Notes under the pieces: generated by a model
Databases searched by the model: none
The model's input: the letters and a program-made list of their open reading frames with translations, nothing else
What the model was told of the DNA's origin: nothing
Translations under genes and position numbers: made by a program
NCBI RefSeq assembly: GCF_014651935.1
Contig: NZ_BMXV01000005.1
Coordinates: 1 to 64,000 of the forward strand
DNA from: Marinobacter zhanjiangensis
GTDB lineage: Bacteria > Pseudomonadota > Gammaproteobacteria > Pseudomonadales > Oleiphilaceae
Reading direction: 5' to 3'
DNA: 64,000 nucleotides
Part shown: positions 8,140 to 17,361 of the stretch, in pieces
How positions within the stretch are numbered: position 1 is the first letter of the stretch
Layout: each line of letters begins with the position of its first letter

Positions 8140-8808
8140 TCAGGCAAAATCGTATTCCCCGCCTTTTTCGAGGGCCTTCTGGTAAGCCGGCCTGGCGTGC
8201 ACACGCTCCACCCAGGCGATGATATGGGGGTGGTTCCTGCCGACAATGCCCCGGGCCACGGAGGCTTCCAGGGGGAAACTCATCTGAATATCCGCGCCGC
8301 TCAGGTTGTCCCCGAGAAACCAGGTGTTTTTCGCCAGATGGGATTCGACAAAATCCATGTGTGTTTCAATCATCGGGCCGATGAAGGTCTGATTGGTTTT
8401 GTTCGCGATGCCTTTGGCCACGGGCTTGATAAAAAATGGCATCGGGCTGGTTTTTACCTTTTCAAACACCAGCCGCATAAGCAGCGGCGGCATCAGGGAG
8501 CCTTCGGCATAGTGTAGCCAGTAGGTGTAATCAAGCCATGCCTGGCCGCCGTCAGTCGGAAGCATGGTGTCTTTGCCATAGGTGCGGGCAAGATACTCTA
8601 CAATGGCGCCGGATTCGGCTACCACCAGATCGCCGTCGGTAATCACCGGTGACTTACCCAGCGGGTGTATTTTCTTGAGGCTCGCAGGCGCCTGCATGGT
8701 TTGGGGATCACGTTCGTAATACTGTATCTCGTAGGGTACACCCAGTTCTTCCAGCATCCAGAGAACGCGCTGTGAGCGGGAATTATTGAGGTGATGAACT
8801 GTGATCAT
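8140..8808 (-). CDS. Glutathione S-transferase family protein
   Basis: The 222-residue protein has a thioredoxin-like N-terminal domain with SRSQRVLWMLEELGVPYE and the glutathione-binding segment PLGKSPVITDGDLVVAESGA, with the cis-Pro and the Glu-Ser pair. An all-helical C-terminal domain contains LSGADIQMSFPLE. This fits the bacterial GST family with a catalytic serine near Ser11. It probably conjugates or reduces electrophilic substrates in the cytosol; the substrate is unknown. It lies 38 bases upstream of tenA in the same direction. Confidence 0.9.
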   Translation of the reverse strand: MITVHHLNNSRSQRVLWMLEELGVPYEIQYYERDPQTMQAPASLKKIHPLGKSPVITDGDLVVAESGAIVEYLARTYGKDTMLPTDGGQAWLDYTYWLHYAEGSLMPPLLMRLVFEKVKTSPMPFFIKPVAKGIANKTNQTFIGPMIETHMDFVESHLAKNTWFLGDNLSGADIQMSFPLEASVARGIVGRNHPHIIAWVERVHARPAYQKALEKGGEYDFA

Positions 8809-8925
8809 GCCGTTACTCCGTTCGCATCGATGGAATGAGCAGGTTACGCGGATTAAGTACGTAAGTCCCGGCGCCGCGTGACTGCACCCTACTATCCCGG
8901 CTCCCTGAAAATGGAGGCACAGTCG

Positions 8926-10353
8926 TTATTTGCTCGCTTTTCTGCCCGGTTTGCTTCGCCGGCGGCGGGCCGGTTTCGAAGCCGGGGTGATGCTTTGTGC
9001 GAGCGTCTCGAACTGAATGAGGACGTCGTGCACGACCTTTTCGATATCCGACACCACCGATTTGTCCGCAACAATGCCAAATTGCACAGTGCCATCGTAG
9101 CTCAGAATACTCAGCCCCAGGCCAATGCCTCCTGACTGGGGAACCCAGGCCATCGGTTGCAGTATGCGGGCGCCGGCCAGGAAACGGGCCTGCCCGGGGC
9201 CCGGGACATTGGTCACCACCAACGAGGTTTTGCTGGCAAGGAACTCAAGCGCCGTTTGTTCCAGCACGGCCGGCCCGTAGCCGAGAATGGTGAGCAGGCC
9301 GAAGGTTGCCTGGGGCTGGGCCGAGTTTTTTATGTTCCGCATGGCTTCCTGTACCGCCTGGAACCGGGCACCGGGATCGTCCAGCCCGACCGGCAGGGGC
9401 ACCACGACCAGGCCGAACTGATTGCCCAGTTCGCTGACTGGCTGCTCGCGCGGGCGCAGGTTAAAGGGAACAGCCACATGGATGTCTTCCGACACCTGGG
9501 CCTCACTCTCCAGCAGATGCCCGCGCAAGGCGCCAGCGACGCTGGCGAGAAGCACATCGTTCACGGTGCCGGCAAGCGCATGGGCCGTTGCCTTGACCCG
9601 ATCCAGGTCCAGGGGCGCCGACCAGGCCACGTGTTTGCGGCCACTGAGGGCGTGTTTCAACGCGTGGGGATCAGCCGGAAGCAGGCTCAGATGGGCTAAC
9701 TCCGATCCCGCCGCAATCCCCTGGCGTGCCAGCTCCACCAGGTGTGAAGGGTGTCTTAGCAGCTCGATGCTCTGTTCGAGTACCTCGTGCCCCAGGCCCA
9801 ATCCCTGCCTGACCAGGCCACGGGCCGGCTTCAGTACCCGCTCTGCCAGGCTGGTGATTGCCAATGGTGAATGCTCACCGCAGTCCTGTTCGTCGGCGTC
9901 GTCGGTAATGGATAAGAGTACCTGCACGAGCGCCAGCCCATCGGCGATGCAGTGATGGATTCGCACAACCAGAGCTGCCCCTTCGCCATAGGGCTCTACC
10001 AGATGCATCTGCCACAGCGGGCGCCGGAAATTCAATGGTGTGCTGATCAGATCGCTGATCACTTGCTGCAGTTCCGCCTCTCCGGCGTCACCGGGGAGGC
10101 CAATGCGGTGAAGATGATGGTCGATATGGAAGACCGGATCCGTCTCCCACCAGACTCGGTTGCCCTCATCGACTACCCGCTGACGAAAACGCTTGAAGCA
10201 CAGGAAGCGGGCGTTCAATACCGTTCGCAGCCGCTCAATATCAATTGGGCGGTCCAGTATCAGCACCCCTGCAATCATCATCAGATTGCAGTCGGTTTCC
10301 ATGCGCAGCCAGGCGGCGTCCACGCTCGACATGGGCTCTCGAGTGCCAGCCAT
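8926..10353 (-). CDS. Wax ester synthase / diacylglycerol acyltransferase (WS/DGAT)
   Basis: The start is placed at the second ATG (10353) because GAGG lies eight bases before it; a start at 10365 adds four residues. The 475-residue protein has the acyltransferase motif HHxxxDG as HHCIADG at residues 133-139, the PLW segment before it, and the NVPGPGQ motif near residue 390 of the condensation-like fold. It ends in a strongly basic Arg/Lys tail. WS/DGAT enzymes esterify fatty alcohols or diacylglycerol with acyl-CoA to make storage wax esters or triacylglycerol, and several paralogs are typical of Marinobacter. Which substrate this copy prefers cannot be read from the sequence. Confidence 0.92.
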   Translation of the reverse strand: MAGTREPMSSVDAAWLRMETDCNLMMIAGVLILDRPIDIERLRTVLNARFLCFKRFRQRVVDEGNRVWWETDPVFHIDHHLHRIGLPGDAGEAELQQVISDLISTPLNFRRPLWQMHLVEPYGEGAALVVRIHHCIADGLALVQVLLSITDDADEQDCGEHSPLAITSLAERVLKPARGLVRQGLGLGHEVLEQSIELLRHPSHLVELARQGIAAGSELAHLSLLPADPHALKHALSGRKHVAWSAPLDLDRVKATAHALAGTVNDVLLASVAGALRGHLLESEAQVSEDIHVAVPFNLRPREQPVSELGNQFGLVVVPLPVGLDDPGARFQAVQEAMRNIKNSAQPQATFGLLTILGYGPAVLEQTALEFLASKTSLVVTNVPGPGQARFLAGARILQPMAWVPQSGGIGLGLSILSYDGTVQFGIVADKSVVSDIEKVVHDVLIQFETLAQSITPASKPARRRRSKPGRKASK

Positions 10354-10536
10354 GATTCGCCTCATGTGATACCCCGGGCTTTTCAGATGTCCCCTTGATT
10401 CAGCAACACTACTACCTGAGACGCATAACGGTGTTGTTGTTAATCAATGAAGCCGACGATGAATGCACAGCTATCGGGATCAATTATAGAACATCGAAAA
10501 CCTGTATTTGTTGCCGACAGTTCGTTCAGAGCACTT

Positions 10537-11022
10537 TTAGCCCAGGCGTTCCTGATACTGCCTGTGCAGGTCACGAACAGCCGCTGCCATCACCGGAAAA
10601 GGCCCCTCCACTGGCAGGCCGGGCACAACGTCATTGATTGGCAGGGCAGCTACGGGAGGCGGCGGCGCGTGCAGGTCATCAAGCCATGACACCAGTTGTT
10701 CTGAAGAGCTGGCATAGACGATCCGGCCAAGCCCTACCCAGCCATGGGCGGCGGCACACATGGGGCAATGCTCACCCGAGGTGTATACCGTCGACGCTGC
10801 ACGCTCGTCTGGCGTCATATTGGCTGCGGCCCAGCGGGCGATGGCAAACTCGGGATGCTGAGTGTCATCGCCACCGACGGTGTGGTTATGGTCCTCGTAC
10901 CTCACCGCGCCTTTTTCATCGACCAGCACCGACCCAAACGGCGGGTTACCGGTTTCCAGAGCTCTGGTCGCCAATTCAACGCAGCGGCCCAGGTGTTTCA
11001 TATCGCCTTCGTCGATCATCAT
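10537..11022 (-). CDS. CMP/dCMP-type zinc nucleoside/base deaminase
   Basis: The start is placed at 11022 because a GAGGGGG ribosome site lies directly upstream; the frame is open to 11079. In this 161-residue form the zinc and catalytic residues are His56-x-Glu58 (HPE) and Cys86-x2-Cys89 (HCPMC), with PPFGSVLV near the start. The usual PCxxC has His instead of Pro in the first position. The family deaminates guanine, cytosine, adenosine or tRNA adenosine; length and sequence favour a guanine deaminase-like or broad base deaminase rather than TadA. No purine catabolic genes are adjacent. Confidence 0.8.
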   Translation of the reverse strand: MMIDEGDMKHLGRCVELATRALETGNPPFGSVLVDEKGAVRYEDHNHTVGGDDTQHPEFAIARWAAANMTPDERAASTVYTSGEHCPMCAAAHGWVGLGRIVYASSSEQLVSWLDDLHAPPPPVAALPINDVVPGLPVEGPFPVMAAAVRDLHRQYQERLG

Positions 11023-11295
11023 TGCCCCCTCACGCTCACGGCGGGTTACCAGGCCTGGCAGCCCACTCATATGGCTCAATGGTCTATTGTTCAGTATGCG
11101 ACTTTAATGAATCTCCATAAACCCACCCGTGTTGAACAGGGTTGTGCGTGTCCACAGGATTGGAGACGATCATGGCAGTCGACCCGGCCCGTGAATGGAA
11201 CCGGAAGATCCCGTCGGCCAAGCCGGATAGTGATTGACGGCTGTGTTTTCAGGTCTCATTGTTAGCATTGATTTGTGACCAGTTGAGAGAGAAGT

Positions 11296-11922
11296 ATGGG
11301 CGAAGAGAGTATGGGTGAGGAAATAATTGGCTCGGAAGAAAGCTCAAACCGGCGAACCAGCCCGGCAGCTTTCTTTCGAGGGTTCCTGCGTGAGCCCCGT
11401 CAGGTGGGCTCGGTCATTCCCAGTTCACGATTCCTGGAACGCCGTATCCTCGAAGCGTCGGATCTTGCCAATGCCAAACGGGTAGTGGAGCTGGGTCCCG
11501 GCACCGGCGGTACAACGCGGACCTTTCTTCAGCAACTTGGCCAGGACGCGAACCTGCTTTCCATCGAGTTGAGTCCCTTTTTTCATGAGTTGCTCGGTGA
11601 AATCACAGACCCGCGCTTCATCAATCACCTGGGCAGTGCGGAAGATCTGGCAGAGATTCTGGAATCGCACCACCTGGGGAAACCGGACGTAGTTATCTCG
11701 GGCATTCCCTTCTCGAAAATGCCGGAACCCGTTGCCATCCGGGTCGCCGAGGCAGTGAAAAGCAACCTTGCCGAGGGTGGGCGTTTCATCGCCTATCAGT
11801 TCCGCAGCGATGTGGCCCGCATCACCGACCCGATCATGGGGTCACACGACAGCTGTAAACTGGAGATGCGGAACATTCCCCCGATGAGGGTTTATCGCTG
11901 GTTCAAGCCCACAGCTGACTGA
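11296..11922 (+). CDS. PmtA-like phospholipid N-methyltransferase, class I SAM-dependent
   Basis: The 208-residue protein has the SAM-binding loop ELGPGTGGTTRTFL at about residues 66-79. It also has the opening AFFRGFLREPRQVGSVIPSS, which is characteristic of PmtA-type phosphatidylethanolamine methyltransferases and related rRNA-methyltransferase-like proteins. The later SGIPFSKMPEPV and FIAYQFRSD segments also fit. Methylation of phosphatidylethanolamine is the family role, but a different acceptor cannot be excluded. It is monocistronic between a divergent deaminase gene and a downstream lipoprotein gene. Confidence 0.75.
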   Translation: MGEESMGEEIIGSEESSNRRTSPAAFFRGFLREPRQVGSVIPSSRFLERRILEASDLANAKRVVELGPGTGGTTRTFLQQLGQDANLLSIELSPFFHELLGEITDPRFINHLGSAEDLAEILESHHLGKPDVVISGIPFSKMPEPVAIRVAEAVKSNLAEGGRFIAYQFRSDVARITDPIMGSHDSCKLEMRNIPPMRVYRWFKPTAD

Positions 11923-12075
11923 TTCCCGAGTGGGCTATCTGTGAACACTTACCGACCCGTTTTGTCGACTCGTGAGCGGGTCGTTTTGTTTATGTGGGCG
12001 TTGATGTGGATAATAGCGTCCACACGCGGCCGACTCATGCCGTTACAGACAACCCTTTTAAATAAAGCCTGATAA

Positions 12076-12846
12076 ATGGATTTTTCAAAACTTACTCTCG
12101 CCCTAGGTTTTCTCGTAAGTGGCTTTCTGCTGACAGGTTGCGATGCAACAGCCAACACGGATAAGGCCTCCACCACGTCCGTCAGCACGAACACGCAGGA
12201 GGGGCCGGGGAACACAGAACTCAATGGGCAGTTCGAGTACGAGCTCCGGTCCGAAGAAGCGTCCGTGCAGGACGACCGTTTTCCGTTCGGGTACTGGGAA
12301 GTGACGAGGGTTTACCCTGAAATCGTGTCAGCGAGCCACCCCTCGGCAGCTAACGCCGCAAACCAGCGCATTGATGCTTTGGTACATCAAGCCCGATGCG
12401 AAGACATGGGGGATGAGGCATTCCATGCCCGAGAGATCTACCTCGGCAACGGCATCCTCAGCATGGCGTATGAAGCGGTGTGGACTTGCGCGTCCATGCC
12501 GTCGCCGGAAAGTGAGACCGGGTTTCTGAATCTCGACCTGGTGGCGGGCTCCGAGCTTGATCTGGAAGCGCAGTTCCGTGACAGGGACAGTTACGAGAGC
12601 TTTCAGGAGCGGGCCGTAGAGGCATTAAATCACGAGCTTGAAGCGCAGATGGCGGGCAAGTCGGAAACCTGTCCCGAGGCGACATCCATCACCGGATTCC
12701 ATTTTGACGGCAAGAATCTGTGGGCGGCGTTACAGTCGGGCGAGGAGGGCACCGCCACTTGTAGCGTCAAGGTGAGCTTTGCGATGGAATCACTGCAGGA
12801 ACAGCTGAAGCCCATCAGCCCCTTGCGGCTGGAAGGCCAGCCGTAA
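12076..12846 (+). CDS. Lipoprotein, DUF3298/RsiV-like
   Basis: The 256-residue protein begins with a lipoprotein signal peptide whose lipobox LLTGC places the lipidated cysteine at residue 22. The next residue is Asp, which in E. coli retains lipoproteins in the inner membrane. The mature part resembles the periplasmic DUF3298/DUF4163 domain of RsiV-like proteins (TRVYPEIV...ANQRIDALV and ILSMAYEAVWTC). No function is established. There is no adjacent sigma factor, so an anti-sigma role is not supported. A candidate terminator follows. Confidence 0.7.
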   Translation: MDFSKLTLALGFLVSGFLLTGCDATANTDKASTTSVSTNTQEGPGNTELNGQFEYELRSEEASVQDDRFPFGYWEVTRVYPEIVSASHPSAANAANQRIDALVHQARCEDMGDEAFHAREIYLGNGILSMAYEAVWTCASMPSPESETGFLNLDLVAGSELDLEAQFRDRDSYESFQERAVEALNHELEAQMAGKSETCPEATSITGFHFDGKNLWAALQSGEEGTATCSVKVSFAMESLQEQLKPISPLRLEGQP

Positions 12847-12864
12847 AGCCAGGCTGCCGTTTCG

Positions 12865-12890
12865 GGGGCAGGGCAATCCGCCCCGGTTTT
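12865..12890 (+). terminator. Candidate rho-independent terminator after the lipoprotein gene
   Basis: GGGGC (12865-12869) pairs with GCCCC (12880-12884) around a ten-base loop, followed by GGTTTTA. Only the stem and T-run support the call. Confidence 0.45.
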
Positions 12891-12936
12891 ACGTTAGACT
12901 CCCGAAACAACATCCAACCAGGTAGCGTGGCCCCTC

Positions 12937-13320
12937 ATGAGTGACAACCCGATACATGAAGTACTCCAGATGGATGGCGAAGAGCGATACGACTATTTTC
13001 TGAGCGAGGTGGTTGAGGAGCGCGAAATCTGGATTCTGATCAACGCCGGCAATCAGTTTCTGAAGATTGTTTCGGAAGAAGACGGCGTGGCGTACCTGCC
13101 GGTCTGGCCAGGCGCCGCGTTTGCCATCGATTATGCCCAGGGGTCAGGCGATCTTTCTCCGAAAAGTATCTCCCTGCCGGATTTCTTCAGGAAATGGGTG
13201 CCGGGGCTAAGCAAGGACGGTCTGGAGGTTGGTGTTCTCCCCGGTGCAGACGGCGAGCTCTGGATCACCAGTCCGGAAGAGCTGAAGAGCGACCTGCAAG
13301 AGGTCCTGTCGGACTTCTAG
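12937..13320 (+). CDS. DUF2750 family protein
   Basis: The 127-residue cytoplasmic protein matches DUF2750 with ERYDYFLSEVVEEREIWILI near the start and the closing LEVGVLPGADGELWITSPEEL. The family is small, alpha/beta and of unknown function, common in proteobacteria. It precedes trxC by about 70 bases on the same strand. No catalytic residues stand out. Confidence 0.85.
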   Translation: MSDNPIHEVLQMDGEERYDYFLSEVVEEREIWILINAGNQFLKIVSEEDGVAYLPVWPGAAFAIDYAQGSGDLSPKSISLPDFFRKWVPGLSKDGLEVGVLPGADGELWITSPEELKSDLQEVLSDF

Positions 13321-13393
13321 GCTGACATCACCGCTTGATTTTTACCCAACCGCCCCGATGTCATTGTTCAGCAATTTCAAACGAGGCTGAACC

Positions 13394-13840
13394 ATGACTG
13401 GCGATCTCCGACACGTAGTCTGTCCCCACTGCCACAAGGTAAACCGGGTCCCCGCTGAAAAACTGGCGTCTGGTGGTAATTGTGGTGCCTGTAAACAGCC
13501 ACTCTGGCCGGGTGGCGTGCTGGAATTGACCGAGCAGAGCTTTGCGGCCCATACCGGGCGTAGTGACCTGCCGGTGCTGGTGGACTTCTGGGCCAGCTGG
13601 TGCGGTCCCTGCAAGGTAATGGCGCCGCAGTTTGAGCAGGCGGCAAAGGCGTGGCAGGGTAAAGTCCGCTTTGCCAAGCTGAACACCGAACAGGCGCCCG
13701 GGCCGGCGGGTCAGTTCGGCATTCGCAGTATTCCCACGCTGATCCTGTTCCAGGGTGGCCGGGAAGTGGCCCGCAAGAGTGGGGCGATGAACCAGGCACA
13801 GCTGACTCAGTGGTTGCAGTCGGTTCTTGGCGGGAAATGA
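13394..13840 (+). CDS. trxC: Thioredoxin 2 with N-terminal zinc finger
   Basis: The 148-residue protein has the TrxC layout. An N-terminal zinc-binding region with two CxxC pairs (CPHC near residue 10 and CGAC near residue 33) is followed by a thioredoxin domain with the active site WCGPC in FWASWCGPCK and the cis-Pro segment SIPTLILFQGG. TrxC is a cytoplasmic disulfide reductase, induced by oxidative stress in E. coli; the zinc center responds to redox. It is flanked by DUF2750 and the SEC-C small protein on the same strand. Confidence 0.95.
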   Translation: MTGDLRHVVCPHCHKVNRVPAEKLASGGNCGACKQPLWPGGVLELTEQSFAAHTGRSDLPVLVDFWASWCGPCKVMAPQFEQAAKAWQGKVRFAKLNTEQAPGPAGQFGIRSIPTLILFQGGREVARKSGAMNQAQLTQWLQSVLGGK

Positions 13841-13952
13841 GCCGAAACAATTCCACATATGCCTATATAACCGATTCCGAAAGCATGCTAAAAGATCTCC
13901 GCCCAGCGGTCGTCAAGCCTCCGGGTACTCTTCCGCTTATCAGGATCTCAGC

Positions 13953-14297
13953 ATGTCAGACAAATTTTTCTACAAAGGCCGGCAGGACGCGCGCCAGCAC
14001 CATACCGCTCGCGGCGGCTTCCAGACCAACGCCAGCCAGAAGAGCGGCAGCAGGAAGTTCCCGCTAACGCTGGTGGTGACCAGTGAGGCGCGCAAGCAGG
14101 AGATCGAAGCTCAGGTGGCCCGGGCGAAGCTGCACGCGGACATCCGGGTTGATACCCGTGACGGCGCCGTTGAGTCCATCACCGAACTGACCGCCCTACA
14201 GAACAAAGGGGCGACGGTTACCACGGCCAGGGTACCTTCCCGCAACGACCCTTGCAGCTGTGGCAGTGGCTTCAAATTCAAGAAGTGCTGTGGCTGA
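13953..14297 (+). CDS. SEC-C motif small protein (PBPRA1643-type)
   Basis: The start is placed at the internal ATG at 13953 (MSDKFFYKGRQDAR), where conservation of the family begins; this gives 114 residues. The C terminus is a SEC-C zinc motif (RNDPCSCGSGFKFKKCCG) with Cys-x-Cys and Cys-Cys ligands. The short basic N-terminal part and this motif match the SWIM/SEC-C PBPRA1643 family of unknown function. SEC-C motifs bind zinc and, in SecA, contact SecB or ribosomes. Its stop lies 28 bases before the DUF3010 start, suggesting one transcript. Confidence 0.8.
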   Translation: MSDKFFYKGRQDARQHHTARGGFQTNASQKSGSRKFPLTLVVTSEARKQEIEAQVARAKLHADIRVDTRDGAVESITELTALQNKGATVTTARVPSRNDPCSCGSGFKFKKCCG

Positions 14298-14325
14298 GCG
14301 CAATGAACAAAATGAGAGCCATGCG

Positions 14326-14757
14326 ATGATTGTTTGCGGCGTTGAACTGACCGGCAGCGATGCGGTGGTGTGTTTGCTGAATCTGGACCGCGGACAGTTC
14401 AGCCTGCCCGAGTGCAAGGTACGCAAGCTGTCGCTGAGCAAAAACCACACCGGGGAAGACCTGAAACAGTTCCAGAATGCCTTTGCGCAATTGATGGGCG
14501 AGTACGAGGTGACCCGGGTCGCGATCAAGGAACGGATGCCGAAAGGCAAGTTCGCCGGTGGCGCCATCAGCTTCAAGCTGGAGGCGGCCATTCAATTGAT
14601 TGACGCTATTGAGCTGGAAGTCAGGTTGCTGCCACCGGCGCTGATCAAGTCCACGCTGGCCGCCAACCCGCTGCCGATTGCGTTTGCCGAGACCGGACTG
14701 AAGGCCTTTCAGGAAACCGCCTTTACCGCCGCCTATGTGGGGCACATGGCGAAATAG
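14326..14757 (+). CDS. DUF3010 family protein
   Basis: The start at 14326 (MIVCGVELTGSDAVVCLL) is chosen because upstream in-frame sequence overlaps the SEC-C gene and lacks conservation. The 143-residue protein matches DUF3010 throughout, including ERMPKGKFAGGAISFKLEAA. The domain resembles an RNase H-like fold in its opening strand pair, which is inference. The function is unknown. It follows the SEC-C gene closely and converges with the GGDEF-EAL gene that ends at 14791. Confidence 0.85.
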   Translation: MIVCGVELTGSDAVVCLLNLDRGQFSLPECKVRKLSLSKNHTGEDLKQFQNAFAQLMGEYEVTRVAIKERMPKGKFAGGAISFKLEAAIQLIDAIELEVRLLPPALIKSTLAANPLPIAFAETGLKAFQETAFTAAYVGHMAK

Positions 14758-14790
14758 CTTGGGTAGTTCGTGGTTTTCAGGGTGCCGGGC

Positions 14791-17343
14791 TCAGCCCTTT
14801 TGCGCCGCTGCCCAATCGCAGAATTGCTCCAGCGGCATTGGCCTGGCAAACAGGTAACCCTGCAGCCGGTGGCAGCCCAGCCCTGTGAGCAGATCCCTGG
14901 TGTTATTGTCCTCCACGCCTTCGGCTACGGTTTCCAGGTTGAGGGAATGTGCCAGTTTCAGGATGTTCTGGACAATTCCCAGGTCATTCTGGTTGGACGA
15001 CATCTGGCTTATGAAGCAACGGTCGATCTTCAGCTCGTGAATGGGTAGCCGGCTGAGATAGGCCAGAGAGGAGTAGCCAGTACCAAAGTCATCCAGGGCG
15101 ACCCTGCAGCCACTGTTGGCTAACTGAAGCAGGGAGCCAATCACGGCCTCCATGTTGTGCATCATGGCGGTCTCCGTCACTTCGAAGATCACGCGATTCA
15201 TGGGGATGGCGTGTTCCCTGATCCCTGCCAGAGCAAAGGACACAAAGTGGCTGTTGGTGAGGTTCTGAACCGACAGGTTGATGCTGCAGGTAATGTTCAG
15301 TTGTCGTTCCTGCAGTGTCTGAATGGCGCTCCAGGCCTGGGCCACGATATTGCGTGATAGAAGATCCATCAAGCCGGCATGTTCTGCGATCTCGATCACT
15401 TCACCGGTGGGTACTGGCCCGAACCGTGGGCTGTGCCAGCGTAACAGTATCTCCGCGCCCACCAGCTCCTCGCCGGTACTGTTCATTTGCGGTTGCAGGT
15501 AAAGCTCCAGTTCCCCGGCCTCGATGGCTGGCGGCAAGGCCGTCACCAGCTCCAGGCGGCGCCTCGCGAAATTGGAGATTTCGTCGCTATAGACTTGCAC
15601 CGAAACGTTGCTTGATTCGCTGCGGTCCTGCGCCGCCGAGGCATGCTGAAACAGGGTATCCGTGCTGTCGCCATGCTCCGGGGCGATAGCCACGCCGCAG
15701 TGCAGATTCATGAACACAGGCAGCCTGACTGCCTGAACAGTGATTTCATGATTACCCACCACGTGCTCGATGAAAGGCTCCAGCGGGCCTTGCAACTGGT
15801 CGAGGTCAATCAGAAAGGCTGCTGAACCGAATTCGGGAATCGCAATATAGGCCCCCTGTCGGCTTTCCAGGCATACCACGCCGTCCAGGCCCGCCAGCGT
15901 ATGGTCCAGCTTGTTCATTAACTGACAGAACATTTCTTCTGCCAGCCGGTGACCCATGCTGGACGCAATGTCTTTGATCTGGGGATAGTGGACCAGTGTG
16001 AGCGCGACATGTTTTTTCTGACTCATCATTACCTGCAGTTGCTGATTGAGCAGCGAGGCATTGGGCAGCCTGGTGGTTGAATCGTGCATGGCCTGTTCAA
16101 GGGATTGCATTTGCAGGTCGCCGACCTGTCGCTCGGCCAACTGTTGTCTCCGCAGCGCCGCCAGCTTGCGCGTCCGTTCGTCCTTGATGCGATGGGCCAG
16201 GGCAAAGGAGAGCAGTAGCACCTCGGCGACTGAGCCGACTTGCATGGCATGATTGGTGACGAGGTTTACCGGCAGAAGATCGAAGATGCTCAGTAAATAC
16301 AGGGCTGCCCCCAGGGCAAAGGTTGTCCAGGCCAGCACGAAATAGCGGGCGATGGCGATACCGGCCTTCAGGCCTGCCAGCCCCACGGCGATGAGCAGCA
16401 CAATTACCAGCGAGCCCAGCAGGCCTGCGAACAGTACACCGTGTATGGGATCAATCAATGTATATGCGATCAGCACCCCGGCCAGTGCGGCTGCGATCTT
16501 CATGCTGCGATCCCAGCGGTAGGAAATGTTCTGCCATTTGAGAAAGCTGCGTGCGAACATCAAGGCAAACAGCGAGGCAAGTGCGGTGCTGAAGGGCAGG
16601 GCATAACGGGGCAGCATGGGCTGCCCGCCCCAGATCCAGGCGCTCCCGACCCCGGACGTGGAGAGCACCAGCAGGCTGATCGAGCCGATGTACAGAAGGT
16701 AATAGCCGTAGGCCGGATCCCTGAGGGAAAGAAACAGGAACAGGTTGTAGATCACCAGGGCACACATCACGCCGAAATAGGCGCCCCAGTAGAGGCTCTC
16801 CAGTGAAAACTGAATCAGCAGATGGTCCTCGCGCCAGAGCTCGACCGGTACTTGCAGTGATGTCGCTGACCGCGCCCGCAGGAACAGTTCCACCCGGCCG
16901 TCCAGATCACGGGGTAACGGCAGAGCCACCTGGTAGCTGTGGGCCTGTTCACGACGGCGCTCGGTCTCCTGGCGGCTGGTGTGGTAGATCTCTGGCCGTT
17001 GCCCGTCACGCAATATATAGAGATCCACCTCCTCCAGAAGTGGATAGGGAATCAACAGGTACCACTGGCGGGTCAAGGGGGTCGGGATTGTCAGGGATGT
17101 CCTGAGCCATACTGACTGGTCGGTGAACCCGAGGTTCAGTACGCTGTTGTCGTGCTTTGTTTGCCACTGTTTCCGCTGCAATACCTGACCAAGAGTTCGT
17201 TCATCGCCCAGCACGTACTCGATGTGTTTGTTCAGGGTGTAATGACCCGCACTTCCCTGAATCGTCAGCTCCTTGCCGCTGGCGGTAAGGGTGAACAAAA
17301 GCAATATCGCGAGTCCTGCTGACCGTAGGTGGTATTTCAGCAT
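14791..17343 (-). CDS. 7TMR-DISM sensor with degenerate GGDEF and EAL domain
   Basis: The 850-residue protein has a signal peptide, a periplasmic 7TMR-DISM extracellular domain (about 30-170) and seven membrane helices (about 185-395). A short coiled coil leads to a GGDEF-like domain whose signature is lost (GAYIAIPEF in its place) and a C-terminal EAL domain (about 595-845). The EAL motif reads EIL (GAEILLRWHS). The downstream metal and loop motifs FEVTETAMM, LDDFGTGYSSLAYL and LKIDR are intact. It is therefore likely a c-di-GMP phosphodiesterase with a sensory module. It lies 18 bases downstream of the PilZ-Rossmann gene on the same strand, so the two are probably one operon. Confidence 0.9.
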   Translation of the reverse strand: MLKYHLRSAGLAILLLFTLTASGKELTIQGSAGHYTLNKHIEYVLGDERTLGQVLQRKQWQTKHDNSVLNLGFTDQSVWLRTSLTIPTPLTRQWYLLIPYPLLEEVDLYILRDGQRPEIYHTSRQETERRREQAHSYQVALPLPRDLDGRVELFLRARSATSLQVPVELWREDHLLIQFSLESLYWGAYFGVMCALVIYNLFLFLSLRDPAYGYYLLYIGSISLLVLSTSGVGSAWIWGGQPMLPRYALPFSTALASLFALMFARSFLKWQNISYRWDRSMKIAAALAGVLIAYTLIDPIHGVLFAGLLGSLVIVLLIAVGLAGLKAGIAIARYFVLAWTTFALGAALYLLSIFDLLPVNLVTNHAMQVGSVAEVLLLSFALAHRIKDERTRKLAALRRQQLAERQVGDLQMQSLEQAMHDSTTRLPNASLLNQQLQVMMSQKKHVALTLVHYPQIKDIASSMGHRLAEEMFCQLMNKLDHTLAGLDGVVCLESRQGAYIAIPEFGSAAFLIDLDQLQGPLEPFIEHVVGNHEITVQAVRLPVFMNLHCGVAIAPEHGDSTDTLFQHASAAQDRSESSNVSVQVYSDEISNFARRRLELVTALPPAIEAGELELYLQPQMNSTGEELVGAEILLRWHSPRFGPVPTGEVIEIAEHAGLMDLLSRNIVAQAWSAIQTLQERQLNITCSINLSVQNLTNSHFVSFALAGIREHAIPMNRVIFEVTETAMMHNMEAVIGSLLQLANSGCRVALDDFGTGYSSLAYLSRLPIHELKIDRCFISQMSSNQNDLGIVQNILKLAHSLNLETVAEGVEDNNTRDLLTGLGCHRLQGYLFARPMPLEQFCDWAAAQKG

Positions 17344-17361
17344 GGTGCATTCCTGTTCACC